In this document: positions 25,274 to 37,429 of the stretch, one piece after another
Position numbering within the stretch: position 1 is the stretch's first letter
How the letters are laid out: every line of letters begins with the position of its first letter
Assembly (NCBI GenBank): GCA_017632935.1
Contig: JAGBQJ010000040.1
Span: forward strand, 1-64,000
From: Bacteroidales bacterium
Lineage (GTDB): Bacteria; Bacteroidota; Bacteroidia; Bacteroidales; F082
DNA: 64,000 nt
Direction of reading: 5' to 3'
Made by a program: the position numbers and the translations under genes
The notes under the pieces: model-generated
The model's database searches: none
What the model was told of the DNA's origin: nothing
What the model saw: the letters and a program-made list of their open reading frames with translations, nothing else

Positions 25274-27386
25274 CTTCAAGTCCTCCTTCATTTATTGTGT
25301 TATAGTTTAGTCCAAAATTAATGGCTATTGCTTTTAGTTTTGTTACACATGTTTTGTCTTCTGACCATTCTCCAAATTGAATTGCACGACAGAGCTCAGC
25401 CTCTACGATATTAAGACGAATGTTTTGTGAATCTTCTAAATCCACTTTCTTTGGAATAACAATTGCATCATAAAGACGAGAGTAGTTTTTACCATGGGAT
25501 TTCCTCAAGATTCGGCCTCTTCTTTGAATAAATTCTCTTGGGTTCTTTGAAGAAGCAAGAATAAGTGCATGAGAAGTAGATGGAATATCCACACCTTCAT
25601 CAAGGCATTTTATTGAAACCAGAATGCCTCCTATTTTATTGAAGAACTTAAGGGTTTGTTCCCTGTCACCTGCCATTGCTGAATGATATTCAATAGCATG
25701 GATTTCCGGCAAAGAGTTAAGGGCTGTTAGGACAGAATTAAGTTGGGTGGTATCCTCGCAATAAATAATCCACTTTTGTCCTTTTTGATAATGATTTTTG
25801 ATGATTTCTTTTACCAATGTGATTTTCGATTCCGCTTTTTTTAGGATTCTTGAACGAGCAATTAATAGAGTTTGTATGCGGGAATCGTCCATTGCATTTT
25901 TGTCCTTTAACTGAGAAACGATAGCATAACGTTTTTTGATTTCCTGTGTTAATTCATCCCAACTTTTCTGTTCATTTTGGCTTAGTTCAACTGGATAAGG
26001 TTTGTAAAAGTATGGTGTTAGAACATCAGCCCTAATAGCATCGTATAGTGTAAAAGGAGGTTGTACGATAGGCCCAAAATAATCAATAATTGCTTGAGTG
26101 CCTACGGGATCGCCATATCGACGAGGAGTAGCAGACAACCCTAATCTATAGCCAGCTTCAATTGAGAAAAACCTTCTACGAGCTGGACTTCCCATTCTGT
26201 GAACTTCGTCAGCTACTACAAAAAGATGTTCACCTGATACAACTCTTGAGATGAAATCAGATGATGAAGCAGTGTCCATAACAGCTAACGTCACCATATA
26301 AAAATCATCGTGTTTTCTTGTCCACAAATTAAGAACATCTTCCCTTTTCCACTCATTATTGTTATCTCCACATGGAAGGAACTGTATTTGTAAATCTGAA
26401 AGGGCATCTTTGATTTCGTTTTCCCATTGTTTTAACAAGTCTGTAGATGGCACCAGGACAATTACAGATTTATGCTCCTCAAGAGATTTTCTAATAGCGC
26501 AAAGAGCAGAATAGGTCTTGCCGCTTCCTGTAGCATGTTCAAATATTCCTCTATGCCCTTGCTTTACCCATGCATCGAGGGCGTCACATTGATGAGGTTT
26601 AGGAATTCTTCCTCCTTTCTTTTTTTCTGCAGCCCATTTCTTAGCACGGTTAATTGATACAGAAACTTCATCAATAAAAACTTCCCAGTCGGCTGTTTTT
26701 GCTCTTTGTTTTACTTGACTACAAATCTCTTCGGGTAGCTCATATAATGACACATCCGAAATCTTGTTTTCCCAAAGATCCTCAAAATGACTGCTTGCCA
26801 ACAAGACCCTTTCTTGATCTCGTCCTCCTACCCAATTTGGGAATACGTCTATTGATTCAATATTACCGTCATCAGAGAGCCCTTTAAAAGTCTCGTTAAT
26901 AGAACCTCTAAATCCAACAATAGATTCAGAATCGTAAAATATACCAACTTTATCATGAAATAATCGCTTGATATCAGAAGACATTGTTGACTTGCCAACA
27001 GCAATTTTAATATCGATTACACCCATTGATATCAAACAAGCTAATGCTCTACTTGGCGCAGAAAGATGTTCGTTATTAAAAAGACTTTCGAATTCCTTTT
27101 GCAACGACTCTTTTAGTATTTCTTCTCGTTTAGATTCTTGACCTTCCTCAATTGCTTTTTGGTCCTCTTCAGTTAAAAATGGCGAACAAATTATCCTCAT
27201 TTTGCCACCATTTCTTACAAAATCTTTCAAAGCACTCCATGCTAAGATATATATAGTGCTTCCAAAATATCCTGAAATTCTATCATACCTCAAAGAGTTC
27301 GATAAGCAAGGTAGATAGAAAGATTCAGCAATATTATCGGAATCTTTACTATAACTAACTTTGAATTTGAAGTCTTTGAGGCTCAT
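25263..27386 (-). CDS. PLD-domain plus SF2 DEAD/DEAH helicase, restriction-type
   Basis: A 707-residue protein. The N-terminal 220 residues resemble a phospholipase-D-like nuclease domain (RYDRISGYFGS...GKMRIICSPF...FHDKVGIFYD...GFRGSINETF, with an H-x-K...S-x-N-E type site). The helicase follows: motif I HATGSGKTYSA, motif II as VVADEVHRM, motif III GLSATP, motif V CLDEGVDIP and motif VI QRRGRILR. PLD-helicases occur in ATP-dependent restriction systems, where they move along and cut DNA. ATG at 27386 is used, 4 nt after the methylase stop; an upstream TTG is also possible. Confidence 0.86.
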   Translation of the reverse strand: MSLKDFKFKVSYSKDSDNIAESFYLPCLSNSLRYDRISGYFGSTIYILAWSALKDFVRNGGKMRIICSPFLTEEDQKAIEEGQESKREEILKESLQKEFESLFNNEHLSAPSRALACLISMGVIDIKIAVGKSTMSSDIKRLFHDKVGIFYDSESIVGFRGSINETFKGLSDDGNIESIDVFPNWVGGRDQERVLLASSHFEDLWENKISDVSLYELPEEICSQVKQRAKTADWEVFIDEVSVSINRAKKWAAEKKKGGRIPKPHQCDALDAWVKQGHRGIFEHATGSGKTYSALCAIRKSLEEHKSVIVLVPSTDLLKQWENEIKDALSDLQIQFLPCGDNNNEWKREDVLNLWTRKHDDFYMVTLAVMDTASSSDFISRVVSGEHLFVVADEVHRMGSPARRRFFSIEAGYRLGLSATPRRYGDPVGTQAIIDYFGPIVQPPFTLYDAIRADVLTPYFYKPYPVELSQNEQKSWDELTQEIKKRYAIVSQLKDKNAMDDSRIQTLLIARSRILKKAESKITLVKEIIKNHYQKGQKWIIYCEDTTQLNSVLTALNSLPEIHAIEYHSAMAGDREQTLKFFNKIGGILVSIKCLDEGVDIPSTSHALILASSKNPREFIQRRGRILRKSHGKNYSRLYDAIVIPKKVDLEDSQNIRLNIVEAELCRAIQFGEWSEDKTCVTKLKAIAINFGLNYNTINEGGLEDEY

Positions 27387-27390
27387 AATA

Positions 27391-28719
27391 CTAATCAAAT
27401 AAACGGTGTCTTAAAGCTTGTAACAAATATTCTGGTCTTGCAGCCATTAGAACTTCTCCATTGTTCTTTGTTGCAAATGCAACTTTATTGTCTAATGCAT
27501 CATATAGTAACGAACTTTTGCATTGAACATTAGCATTGTATGCGAAATCTTTATGTTTTTCTGGATCGTAAAGAACAAAAACATCAAGTTCCTCTTCATA
27601 AGAAGCCAAAACAACTATTCCTTCTGAATTGTCGAAATTTCCTTTCTGCCCTCGTTCTTGATTTGGGGCTGCAAGATTAAACTTGTATTCATCCGCAGAG
27701 CGTCCTCCTGGAGGATGGGTTGCTGGGAAAATATATACTATTAGTTTTGTGCGAATTGGTTCAGTAATGTCTACAGCAAGAGGCCTTTCATCAAAATCAC
27801 TATGACTTTTCACAGCAGATCCCAGTGCTTCAACAAATTTTCGCTGAATTATCTCTCTTTGTTTTGAGACTTTAGCTTTTGTGGACATAATATCAATTAG
27901 TTCGGTGATCAACCTATTAGATATTGCAACATACTCTTGGCTTATGTCAAAACCTATAAACTTTCTACCAAGTTTAATAGCCTCGTAACCAGTTGTTCCA
28001 GAACCAACCCAGGGGTCTACTACTAAATCGCCTTTTGAGGTTGTTGCAAGAATGTATTTTTCAGGGATATAGCCAGGTTGCATTGCTTGATGCTCGCCCT
28101 GTTTACCTGAGACTGCTCCTTTAATGACATTCAATGGCAAAGCACCTTTGGGATTAGGTACGATGTATTTAGCTTTACGTACATACGAAAGGCCATTGTG
28201 TCGTGGCTTATATTCATTATTTGCATAAGCCTTCAATGACTCTGCGTCATAAGGTCTTCTTATGGCATCAAGGTTAATCTTCCATTTTGGACTAACTGAG
28301 AACCATAGATTCTGTTCATAAGCATCTTGACAAGCTACTCTTAATCCTGTCGGTACTGGATTATCTTTAATCCATATCTCAATATCAACACAATAAAACC
28401 CCCATTTTTCCTCAAGTAGAATTGCCAATTTCTCAACAACAAGCGATCGTCTGCTATTTAATGATGTAGTCGCTCGTTCGCGATTAGCTTTGATATTGAT
28501 GACTAGAAAGCCATCATCACGCAATTTCTTTTTCGCTTCATCAATAAATGGAGATATTTTGTCAATATATTCATTAGAAGCCCAATTCCCATAATTCCTG
28601 TCGGCGTTAGGATATGGTGGGGAACCATATATCAACTTGACGGATTTATCAGGTAGAGACGATAAACCCTTCGCACCGTCAATGCATTCTATTTCGAATA
28701 TACTGTCTTCAGAAATCAT
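27391..28719 (-). CDS. DNA methyltransferase B with extra C-terminal domain
   Basis: A 442-residue beta-class amino-methyltransferase: motif IV GSPPYPN near residue 33 precedes motif I DPWVGSGTTGYEA near 238. SPPY is usual for N4-cytosine but is also seen in N6-adenine enzymes. After about residue 310 comes a domain (IRTKLIVYIFP, THPPGGRSADEYKFNL, VFVLYDPEKH) not part of the methylase fold; it resembles domains I associate with restriction enzymes and may read DNA. It overlaps methylase A by four bases (ATGA). Confidence 0.85.
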   Translation of the reverse strand: MISEDSIFEIECIDGAKGLSSLPDKSVKLIYGSPPYPNADRNYGNWASNEYIDKISPFIDEAKKKLRDDGFLVINIKANRERATTSLNSRRSLVVEKLAILLEEKWGFYCVDIEIWIKDNPVPTGLRVACQDAYEQNLWFSVSPKWKINLDAIRRPYDAESLKAYANNEYKPRHNGLSYVRKAKYIVPNPKGALPLNVIKGAVSGKQGEHQAMQPGYIPEKYILATTSKGDLVVDPWVGSGTTGYEAIKLGRKFIGFDISQEYVAISNRLITELIDIMSTKAKVSKQREIIQRKFVEALGSAVKSHSDFDERPLAVDITEPIRTKLIVYIFPATHPPGGRSADEYKFNLAAPNQERGQKGNFDNSEGIVVLASYEEELDVFVLYDPEKHKDFAYNANVQCKSSLLYDALDNKVAFATKNNGEVLMAARPEYLLQALRHRLFD

Positions 28720-29576
28720 AAGTCAAGTTTCATTCTTTCTAATGCAAGGTCACAATAGTCCTTATTAGCATCTATTCCAATCCACTTACGATTGTATTTT
28801 TCAGCAACAAAACAAGTGGTTCCAGAACCTGAGAAAGGATCCAAAACCAAATCCCCTTCATTTGTTCCAGACAATATAAAAAACTCTGCCAACTGAACTG
28901 GGAAACGAGCTGGATGGAGAACACCTCTTTCTTTGCAAAGCTTGAAAAAGGTATCATTACTACTTGTGTTGGCAATTGAGATAACACTACCTGGATCTGC
29001 CCCTCCATGATTGGTCCACTTAACAGCGCAATTGAATGAATGAGTGCTGGGGCGAATATTATCTTCACGACCACCTTTTCCTTTACCCTCAAGATATTTC
29101 GCCATATCAGGGCTGTATTTCTTACGAATAGGATCCAAATTAAAAGTCCACTTATCACCTTTGCTAAACCAAAAACAATATTCATGAGACTTTTTGGTTC
29201 TCCCGTATTTTCCAGTACCATAAATGTTTGGAGGAGTAGACGGATTGTGCCAAATATAATCACGTACAAGATTAAAATTCAGTTCTTTACAAAGGAATAG
29301 TACAAGTTCAAAGACATATGTATGCTGAAATCCGTTAACAACCTTATCATTGATATTCAATACAAAGCTGCCATTATCTTTTAATACTCGATAAATTTCA
29401 CGTGCCATGGGGCCAAACCATTCCACATACTTATCTGGTTTAATAGAGGCATTATCCACCCCATATGAACGCTGATCGGCATAAGGAGGAGAAGTAAGTA
29501 CAAAATCCACACTACAATTATCAAAAGATCGTAGAACTTCTTCACATCTACCGTTTATAAAACAATTTACTTGCAT
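28716..29576 (-). CDS. DNA methyltransferase A, first gene of the operon
   Basis: A 286-residue beta-class DNA amino-methyltransferase with TSPPYADQRSYG (motif IV) near residue 28 and LDPFSGSGTTCFVAEKY (motif I) near 245. The target-recognition region lies between, with PNIYGTGKYGRTKKSHEY. It is shorter than methylase B and lacks its extra domain. Two non-identical methylases in one operon suggest a site needing separate enzymes for each strand. A minus-strand TATCTTTG at 29601-29608 lies 25 nt upstream. Confidence 0.87.
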   Translation of the reverse strand: MQVNCFINGRCEEVLRSFDNCSVDFVLTSPPYADQRSYGVDNASIKPDKYVEWFGPMAREIYRVLKDNGSFVLNINDKVVNGFQHTYVFELVLFLCKELNFNLVRDYIWHNPSTPPNIYGTGKYGRTKKSHEYCFWFSKGDKWTFNLDPIRKKYSPDMAKYLEGKGKGGREDNIRPSTHSFNCAVKWTNHGGADPGSVISIANTSSNDTFFKLCKERGVLHPARFPVQLAEFFILSGTNEGDLVLDPFSGSGTTCFVAEKYNRKWIGIDANKDYCDLALERMKLDL

Positions 29577-29600
29577 TAAAACACCAAATTAAATCGGATG

Positions 29601-29608
29601 CAAAGATA
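29601..29608 (-). promoter_or_regulatory. -7 promoter box of the methylase/helicase/SMC operon
   Basis: CAAAGATA on the plus strand is TATCTTTG on the minus strand, 25 nt from the methylase A start. The rest of 29577-29857 shows nothing else recognisable. Confidence 0.6.
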
Positions 29609-29857
29609 TAAATTACCCACAATATGTCATCATTCCTTTTTGAATTATTACGACAGGCATTCTTTGATAATCTTTAAAAACCTTCCTTCTCAACCCTTTC
29701 ATCTAATAAAGCGATGGATTTGTAAAAAATCAGTTTAAAAGTCATCAAACATCTGAGATGTCCTCCCCAACCCATAGCCTCAATCACTATACGGAATGGC
29801 ATCAAATCGCCCCTGCATATAGGCTTTCTCCAAGTCCATGTTTTCGCGGAAGCCTAC

Positions 29858-29894
29858 AAAAAATCTCCCCACAAGCCCAACGGCTCATGGGGAG
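29858..29894 (-). terminator. Intrinsic terminator of the fic gene
   Basis: Arms CTCCCCA (29865-29871) and TGGGGAG (29888-29894) with an inner AGCC/GGCT pair, followed on the minus strand by a run of six T. It insulates the operon below from fic. Confidence 0.8.
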
Positions 29895-29978
29895 GCATTA
29901 GGATTAAACCCTTGGTCTGCATTTGTATGATCTACCCTCTCTCCATCGCCTCAACAAGGATCCGTTTCTCCAGCTCTG

Positions 29979-31019
29979 TCAATGCCCTTTTTTCGTATTC
30001 TTTATTTCCCAATGTCCAGTCTTATTGCTGCCAATACGGACAATGACTCCTTCCTTTTTCAGTTCGTTGAGTCGACGTTTGATAGTGGCTTCAGAAACAC
30101 CTATCAATGCAGCATATCCGGCGTAATTCAACGAGCCATCCCGTAGAACCGCCCGATATAATTGCTGTTTTATCGGGTCAGAGAATGTGTTTATCGGGTC
30201 AGAAGCAATACTTATCGGGTCAGCGTATTGCGATTGCTTATATTCTTCAATCTCTTTGCGGAGGTTCCTAATGTGCTCATCCATCATGAATTCACGGAAC
30301 GGTTCAAAGGAATCCTGTTTACGAGCTTCAACCAGTGCCTGAATGTATTCCGCCTTGTCTTCCTTGACAATCTTCACTGGCACCAATCCGAACTCGTATT
30401 GCAGATGGTTCATTACAAGGCGCGACATGCGTCCGTTGCCATCCACCCAAGGATGGATGGTCACCAACTGGCAATGGGCATCGAAACTCAACAGATACTG
30501 ATCTATCAGATTATCGGTATCCATCAACTGACGACGATGTTCATTCGTCAACTGGCAGAACTCAGCCAACTTCCCTGGAACTTTCTGGAAATTCATGTAA
30601 GACTGACCACCTGTTCCAGCCGTAACACCTAACAAACGGAGGTCGCCTTTCGACGCGTCAAACGATCCGTTTGGCGTGTTATATTGCGAACCTGTATTCT
30701 TCATCACCAATGCCGACAGCGTTTTGAGCATATCTACCGAGAAGTCAGCGTGTTTGCGAGCCAATTGCATGGAATGCTCGTAGGCCGCTTTCAGGTCGAG
30801 GTTCATCATCTGCTCCTGAAGCGAACGCCCTTTGGCCGTAATGCCTTCGTCGAACAGCAACTGGTTCTCAATCTCAGTCACCGTCGAGCCTTCGATGGCC
30901 GTGGAATGGGTAATGAGCGAGTAGAGATAGAACTTTTGGTAGTCTATCTGCTCTGTTATGCCCAATGAGTGGTATTCATTGAGCACTTCAAGGAACCTAT
31001 TTATCTGCTCTTTTTTCAT
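29979..31019 (-). CDS. Fic-domain protein with N-terminal inhibitory motif and C-terminal winged helix
   Basis: A 346-residue protein. The inhibitory motif STAIEG is at residues 39-44 (class II arrangement), the catalytic HPWVDGNGRMSR near residue 190, and a winged-helix domain (YAALIGVSEATIKRRLNELKKEGVIVRIG) closes the protein. Fic enzymes AMPylate proteins; here the helix is expected to block ATP until displaced. Residues near 270-290 contain three tandem copies of an SDPI-x3 heptad encoded by an exact 21-bp period. Confidence 0.9.
   Translation of the reverse strand: MKKEQINRFLEVLNEYHSLGITEQIDYQKFYLYSLITHSTAIEGSTVTEIENQLLFDEGITAKGRSLQEQMMNLDLKAAYEHSMQLARKHADFSVDMLKTLSALVMKNTGSQYNTPNGSFDASKGDLRLLGVTAGTGGQSYMNFQKVPGKLAEFCQLTNEHRRQLMDTDNLIDQYLLSFDAHCQLVTIHPWVDGNGRMSRLVMNHLQYEFGLVPVKIVKEDKAEYIQALVEARKQDSFEPFREFMMDEHIRNLRKEIEEYKQSQYADPISIASDPINTFSDPIKQQLYRAVLRDGSLNYAGYAALIGVSEATIKRRLNELKKEGVIVRIGSNKTGHWEIKNTKKGH
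30170..30223. repeat. 21-bp tandem repeat in the fic coding sequence
   Basis: TTATCGGGTCAG occurs at 30170, 30191 and 30212, exactly 21 bp apart. It encodes repeated SDPI heptads in the linker between the Fic and winged-helix domains. The reading frame is kept if copy number changes. Confidence 0.85.
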
Positions 31020-31676
31020 TACTCCATTACATTGTTCTCATTTAGAAATTGCAAATATATAAACTTTTCGGGGTTTACCTATTATCATCGAGCAGATAAC
31101 AAGCAAAAAAGCTTTTCACAGACTCTTCCAAACTCAAAGGGCAGCGACGGCTGCCATAGATGCTCTCGGCTTCTCCTCGGCATGACATGGCTGCTGGACT
31201 TGACCCTTTCACGGCTCCACACCCACCCCCGAAAAAGTTTATACCCATATCTAAACTTTTTCTGATATGGGTGTAAAAAAGTTTACATATGGGTCTCACG
31301 GGAAAAAGATATGGGGTATTCGGGCCGCGGGCCACGGCCGACATCCGAAGGAGCGGTCGCAAGGGACGGCTCCGTCAGTCATAGATCCCATGCCTTTGCC
31401 CACATTCCCACGTAGAGATGACATGTTTCCCGAAGCCTGCAATACTGGGAACGCCTGCGCTTAACTGGGACGGGCGGGAAGGCATGACCGACATCCGAGC
31501 TGCGCCAGAAAGGGACAGACTAAGGGCTTGAGCCTCACAGAGCGGCGCTTGTCGTTTGCCTTCGCAGAAGGCACTCCGCGACCTGAGGGTCAGGCCCTTA
31601 GGCTGACCGCGCGAGGGGATTGATGTCGGTCTTGAATTTTCGCTTCCTTTTTTTCAAGAAAAAGGAAGAAAGAGTC
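31020..31676. repeat. Repeat island at the right flank of the accessory region
   Basis: No gene is supported. It holds a short family-C-like unit (31150-31195, CATAGATGC and GCATGACATGG), an AT-rich inverted pair ACCCATATC / GATATGGGT (about 31240-31270), a GGCCGACATCC segment near 31336, a divergent family-C core (31380-31425) and a GGGAACGCCTG...GACCGACATCC unit (about 31447-31497, family I, degraded). A G+C-rich block with AGGGCTTGAGCC and GGCCCTTAGGCTG follows to 31615. Confidence 0.6.
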
Positions 31677-31920
31677 TTGCTGGTTTATAGAAAAGTTGTA
31701 ATTTTGCGGGCAGAAATAAGTCAGGAATCAGGTATGACTTTCCGAAAGTCCGCGCGGTGGCCTATCGTTTCAGTACGACTTACCTCCTGCATTCTGCGGC
31801 AAACATCATCGGATGGGAAATGGCGACTGCCAAGCCCCTTATAACTCCGATTGAAAGCACTCTGTACAAGCGATTGCTTCAAGCAATGACGACTTTTTTA
31901 CAGAGTGCTTTTTTTATGTT
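31677..31920 (+). ncRNA. Candidate small RNA with its own promoter and terminator
   Basis: TTG at 31677-31679, 19 bases, then TAATTTTG (31699-31706) is a good promoter, predicting a start near 31713. At 31856-31917 the arms AGCACTCTGTA and TACAGAGTGCT, with an inner GATTGCTT/AAGCAATG pair and a T-run, look like a terminator. The transcript would be about 200 nt. It could encode a 36-residue peptide starting at 31734 (MTFRKSARWP), so a small mRNA is the alternative. I cannot match it to a known RNA family. Confidence 0.4.
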
Positions 31921-32345
31921 TGAATAACAGTAATACAGTATTGTACTTTGTCTTTGGTTCGTCTTACGATACCAACCATCAGTTTGACTTCACCGACACC
32001 TGGGAGATCGTATTTCATCCACAATAGTTTGTTGAATTGCTTTTGGTTTTTGTCTTTAGGCTTGGCTTTTACTGTTCTATACTTCTTCGCCATAGTTAAT
32101 ATGGAATCCAATTGGAGTACCGCCAAGGTGGAAAGATAGCTTTTCGCTGCTTGATGGCTGGTCTCATCTATAGAGACAAATCTAATGTTGATGAAGTCTT
32201 TCAGAGCTAGGTTATACCTTTTCAATGACGGGTTCTTCATTTTCCAATCTTGATAAAACTGCCAAATGATTTGTTTCCTGATCTTGAAATCTTCTTTGCC
32301 ATCGCCTGTTGGAATCTCAATAGTTTTGTTGCCTTGTGCTTCCAT
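31914..32345 (-). CDS. Unknown 143-residue basic protein
   Basis: Starts MEAQGNKTIEIPTGDGKED, is lysine-rich and probably alpha/beta, with FKIRKQIIWQFYQDWKM near 20-36 and a C-terminal GEVKLMVGIVRRTKDKVQYC. I do not recognise the family; the look is that of small accessory-region proteins of Bacteroidota. It converges on the candidate RNA at 31713, sharing the terminator hairpin. Its upstream region is the 94-bp family-F repeat also found at 42489. Confidence 0.65.
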   Translation of the reverse strand: MEAQGNKTIEIPTGDGKEDFKIRKQIIWQFYQDWKMKNPSLKRYNLALKDFINIRFVSIDETSHQAAKSYLSTLAVLQLDSILTMAKKYRTVKAKPKDKNQKQFNKLLWMKYDLPGVGEVKLMVGIVRRTKDKVQYCITVIQT

Positions 32346-32368
32346 GATAGATATGAATTATTGTTTGC

Positions 32369-32462
32369 GCTGCAAAGATGCAAACCTTGTCAAGACCTAC
32401 CCGTTGAACAAACATTTGTAGTCGACAGCAGTCGTTTGTTGTCGTTTGCTGTCGGGTATATT
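32369..32462. repeat. Family-F 94-bp repeat (copy 1)
   Basis: A 94-bp segment nearly identical to 42489-42582, containing CGTTGAACAAAC, TTTGTAGTCGACAG and the internal GTCGTTTGTTGTCGTTTGCT direct repeat. It lies just upstream of the minus-strand gene starting at 32345. Confidence 0.75.
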
Positions 32463-32492
32463 ACTGAAAAAGAATGAAATAAAAACATTGAA

Positions 32493-32648
32493 TATCCCCC
32501 TCAAGTACCCCCACAAGCTCCCCCTCAAGTACCCGAACAAGCACCCGACAAGTTACCCGACAAGTACAGGACAAGTACAGGACAAGTACAGGACAAGTTG
32601 CACACAGATAACCCAGATATTTTGAAACTGGCAAAGGCCATCATTTGA
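32493..32648 (+). pseudogene. Remnant encoding a PPQV/PDK-rich protein tail
   Basis: Reading from about 32493 gives PPQVPPQAPPQVPEQAPDK, then a tail ending LKLAKAII and a stop, with no start codon (a TGA lies just upstream). Proline-glutamine linkers of this type are familiar in AlbA_2-type ATP-binding regulators of Bacteroidota, so this may be a fragment of one. The DNA contains tandem GACAAGTACAG units. Assignment is tentative. Confidence 0.35.
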
Positions 32649-32667
32649 ACCTTCTACCCTTTTTAAC

Positions 32668-32958
32668 GCAGGCATAGATCCCATACCGCCGCACAGGCCA
32701 GCGTAGGGATGACATGCCTGCTAGGACTTACCTGCTTAGGAGATCGCGGGGCTTCCCTTCGACCCTTCGACAGGCTCAGGGACCTCAGGGGCCGCCCGCG
32801 ATGAGGCCTAGAGGAGGGATGCCAGCAAGCCGCAGCCATAGATGCCATGCCACCGCACATGCCAACGTTGGCATGACATGGCTGCTTAGCCCACCAAGCG
32901 TGGGAACGCCTACCCTCACCCGGGCTGGGCGCGCAGGCCCGGCCGACATGGCGGAGGG
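32668..32958. repeat. Repeat island with two family-C elements, downstream of the GH2 gene
   Basis: A 54-bp family-C unit at 32668-32721 (ends GCAGGCAT / ATGCCTGC) and another at 32832-32885 (ends GCAGCCAT / ATGGCTGC). Between them a GATCGCGGG...CCCGCGATGAG hairpin holds a CCCTTCGACAGGCTCAGGG unit (family G) in its loop. After 32885 comes an inverted family-I unit ending GGCCGACATGGCGG at the GH2 stop. Confidence 0.8.
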
Positions 32959-32959
32959 G

Positions 32960-37018
<4,059 letters not shown>

Positions 37019-37027
37019 CAAAGCGTG

Positions 37028-37426
37028 TCATACTATTTCACTAACTAACAGTTCCCTGTCTTCGTCCGGTATCCGCTCCGACTTGTTCGTCTCGCGGTTG
37101 AAATACACCACCACGGCATGGCACAAGGTCTTGACTTCGCCAGTCTTGCTGTCACGCAAAAGCTGCTCCATCTTGAAGCTAGAGTTGCCTATCTCAAGGA
37201 CGCGACTCTCGCAGACAATCGGGTCGTGAAACAGCACAGGCTTGCGGAAGTCGAGGTCCACATGGACAAGGACATATTTGAAGGTCAGCCAGTCGATTTC
37301 GGTTTGGAAGACATGCTCGAAATAACGGCTTCGACCCATGTCGAAGTAGTTGCACTGCGACCCGTTGTTGACATGGTTGTAGGGGTCGAGGTCACTCATG
37401 CGAATCTGTATGGGGCAGGAATACAT
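37028..37426 (-). CDS. Acyl-CoA thioesterase, 4HBT hotdog family
   Basis: A 132-residue single-hotdog protein with IRMSDLDPYNHVNN, where the D in DLDPYNHVN is the usual catalytic acid of the YbgC/FadM-like group. It should hydrolyse acyl-CoA thioesters; chain length is unknown. It begins 3 nt after the nadE stop, so it is probably in one unit with nadE. Confidence 0.87.
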   Translation of the reverse strand: MYSCPIQIRMSDLDPYNHVNNGSQCNYFDMGRSRYFEHVFQTEIDWLTFKYVLVHVDLDFRKPVLFHDPIVCESRVLEIGNSSFKMEQLLRDSKTGEVKTLCHAVVVYFNRETNKSERIPDEDRELLVSEIV

Positions 37427-37429
37427 AGG

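Noticed and set aside
22728-29576. Assigning the operon to BREX, DISARM, Dnd/Dpt, Lamassu or a classical type I/III system
   Set aside because: Key marker genes of each (PglZ, DrmB, DndB/C/E, LmuA, HsdS, Res with Mod) are not present; only component families are shared.
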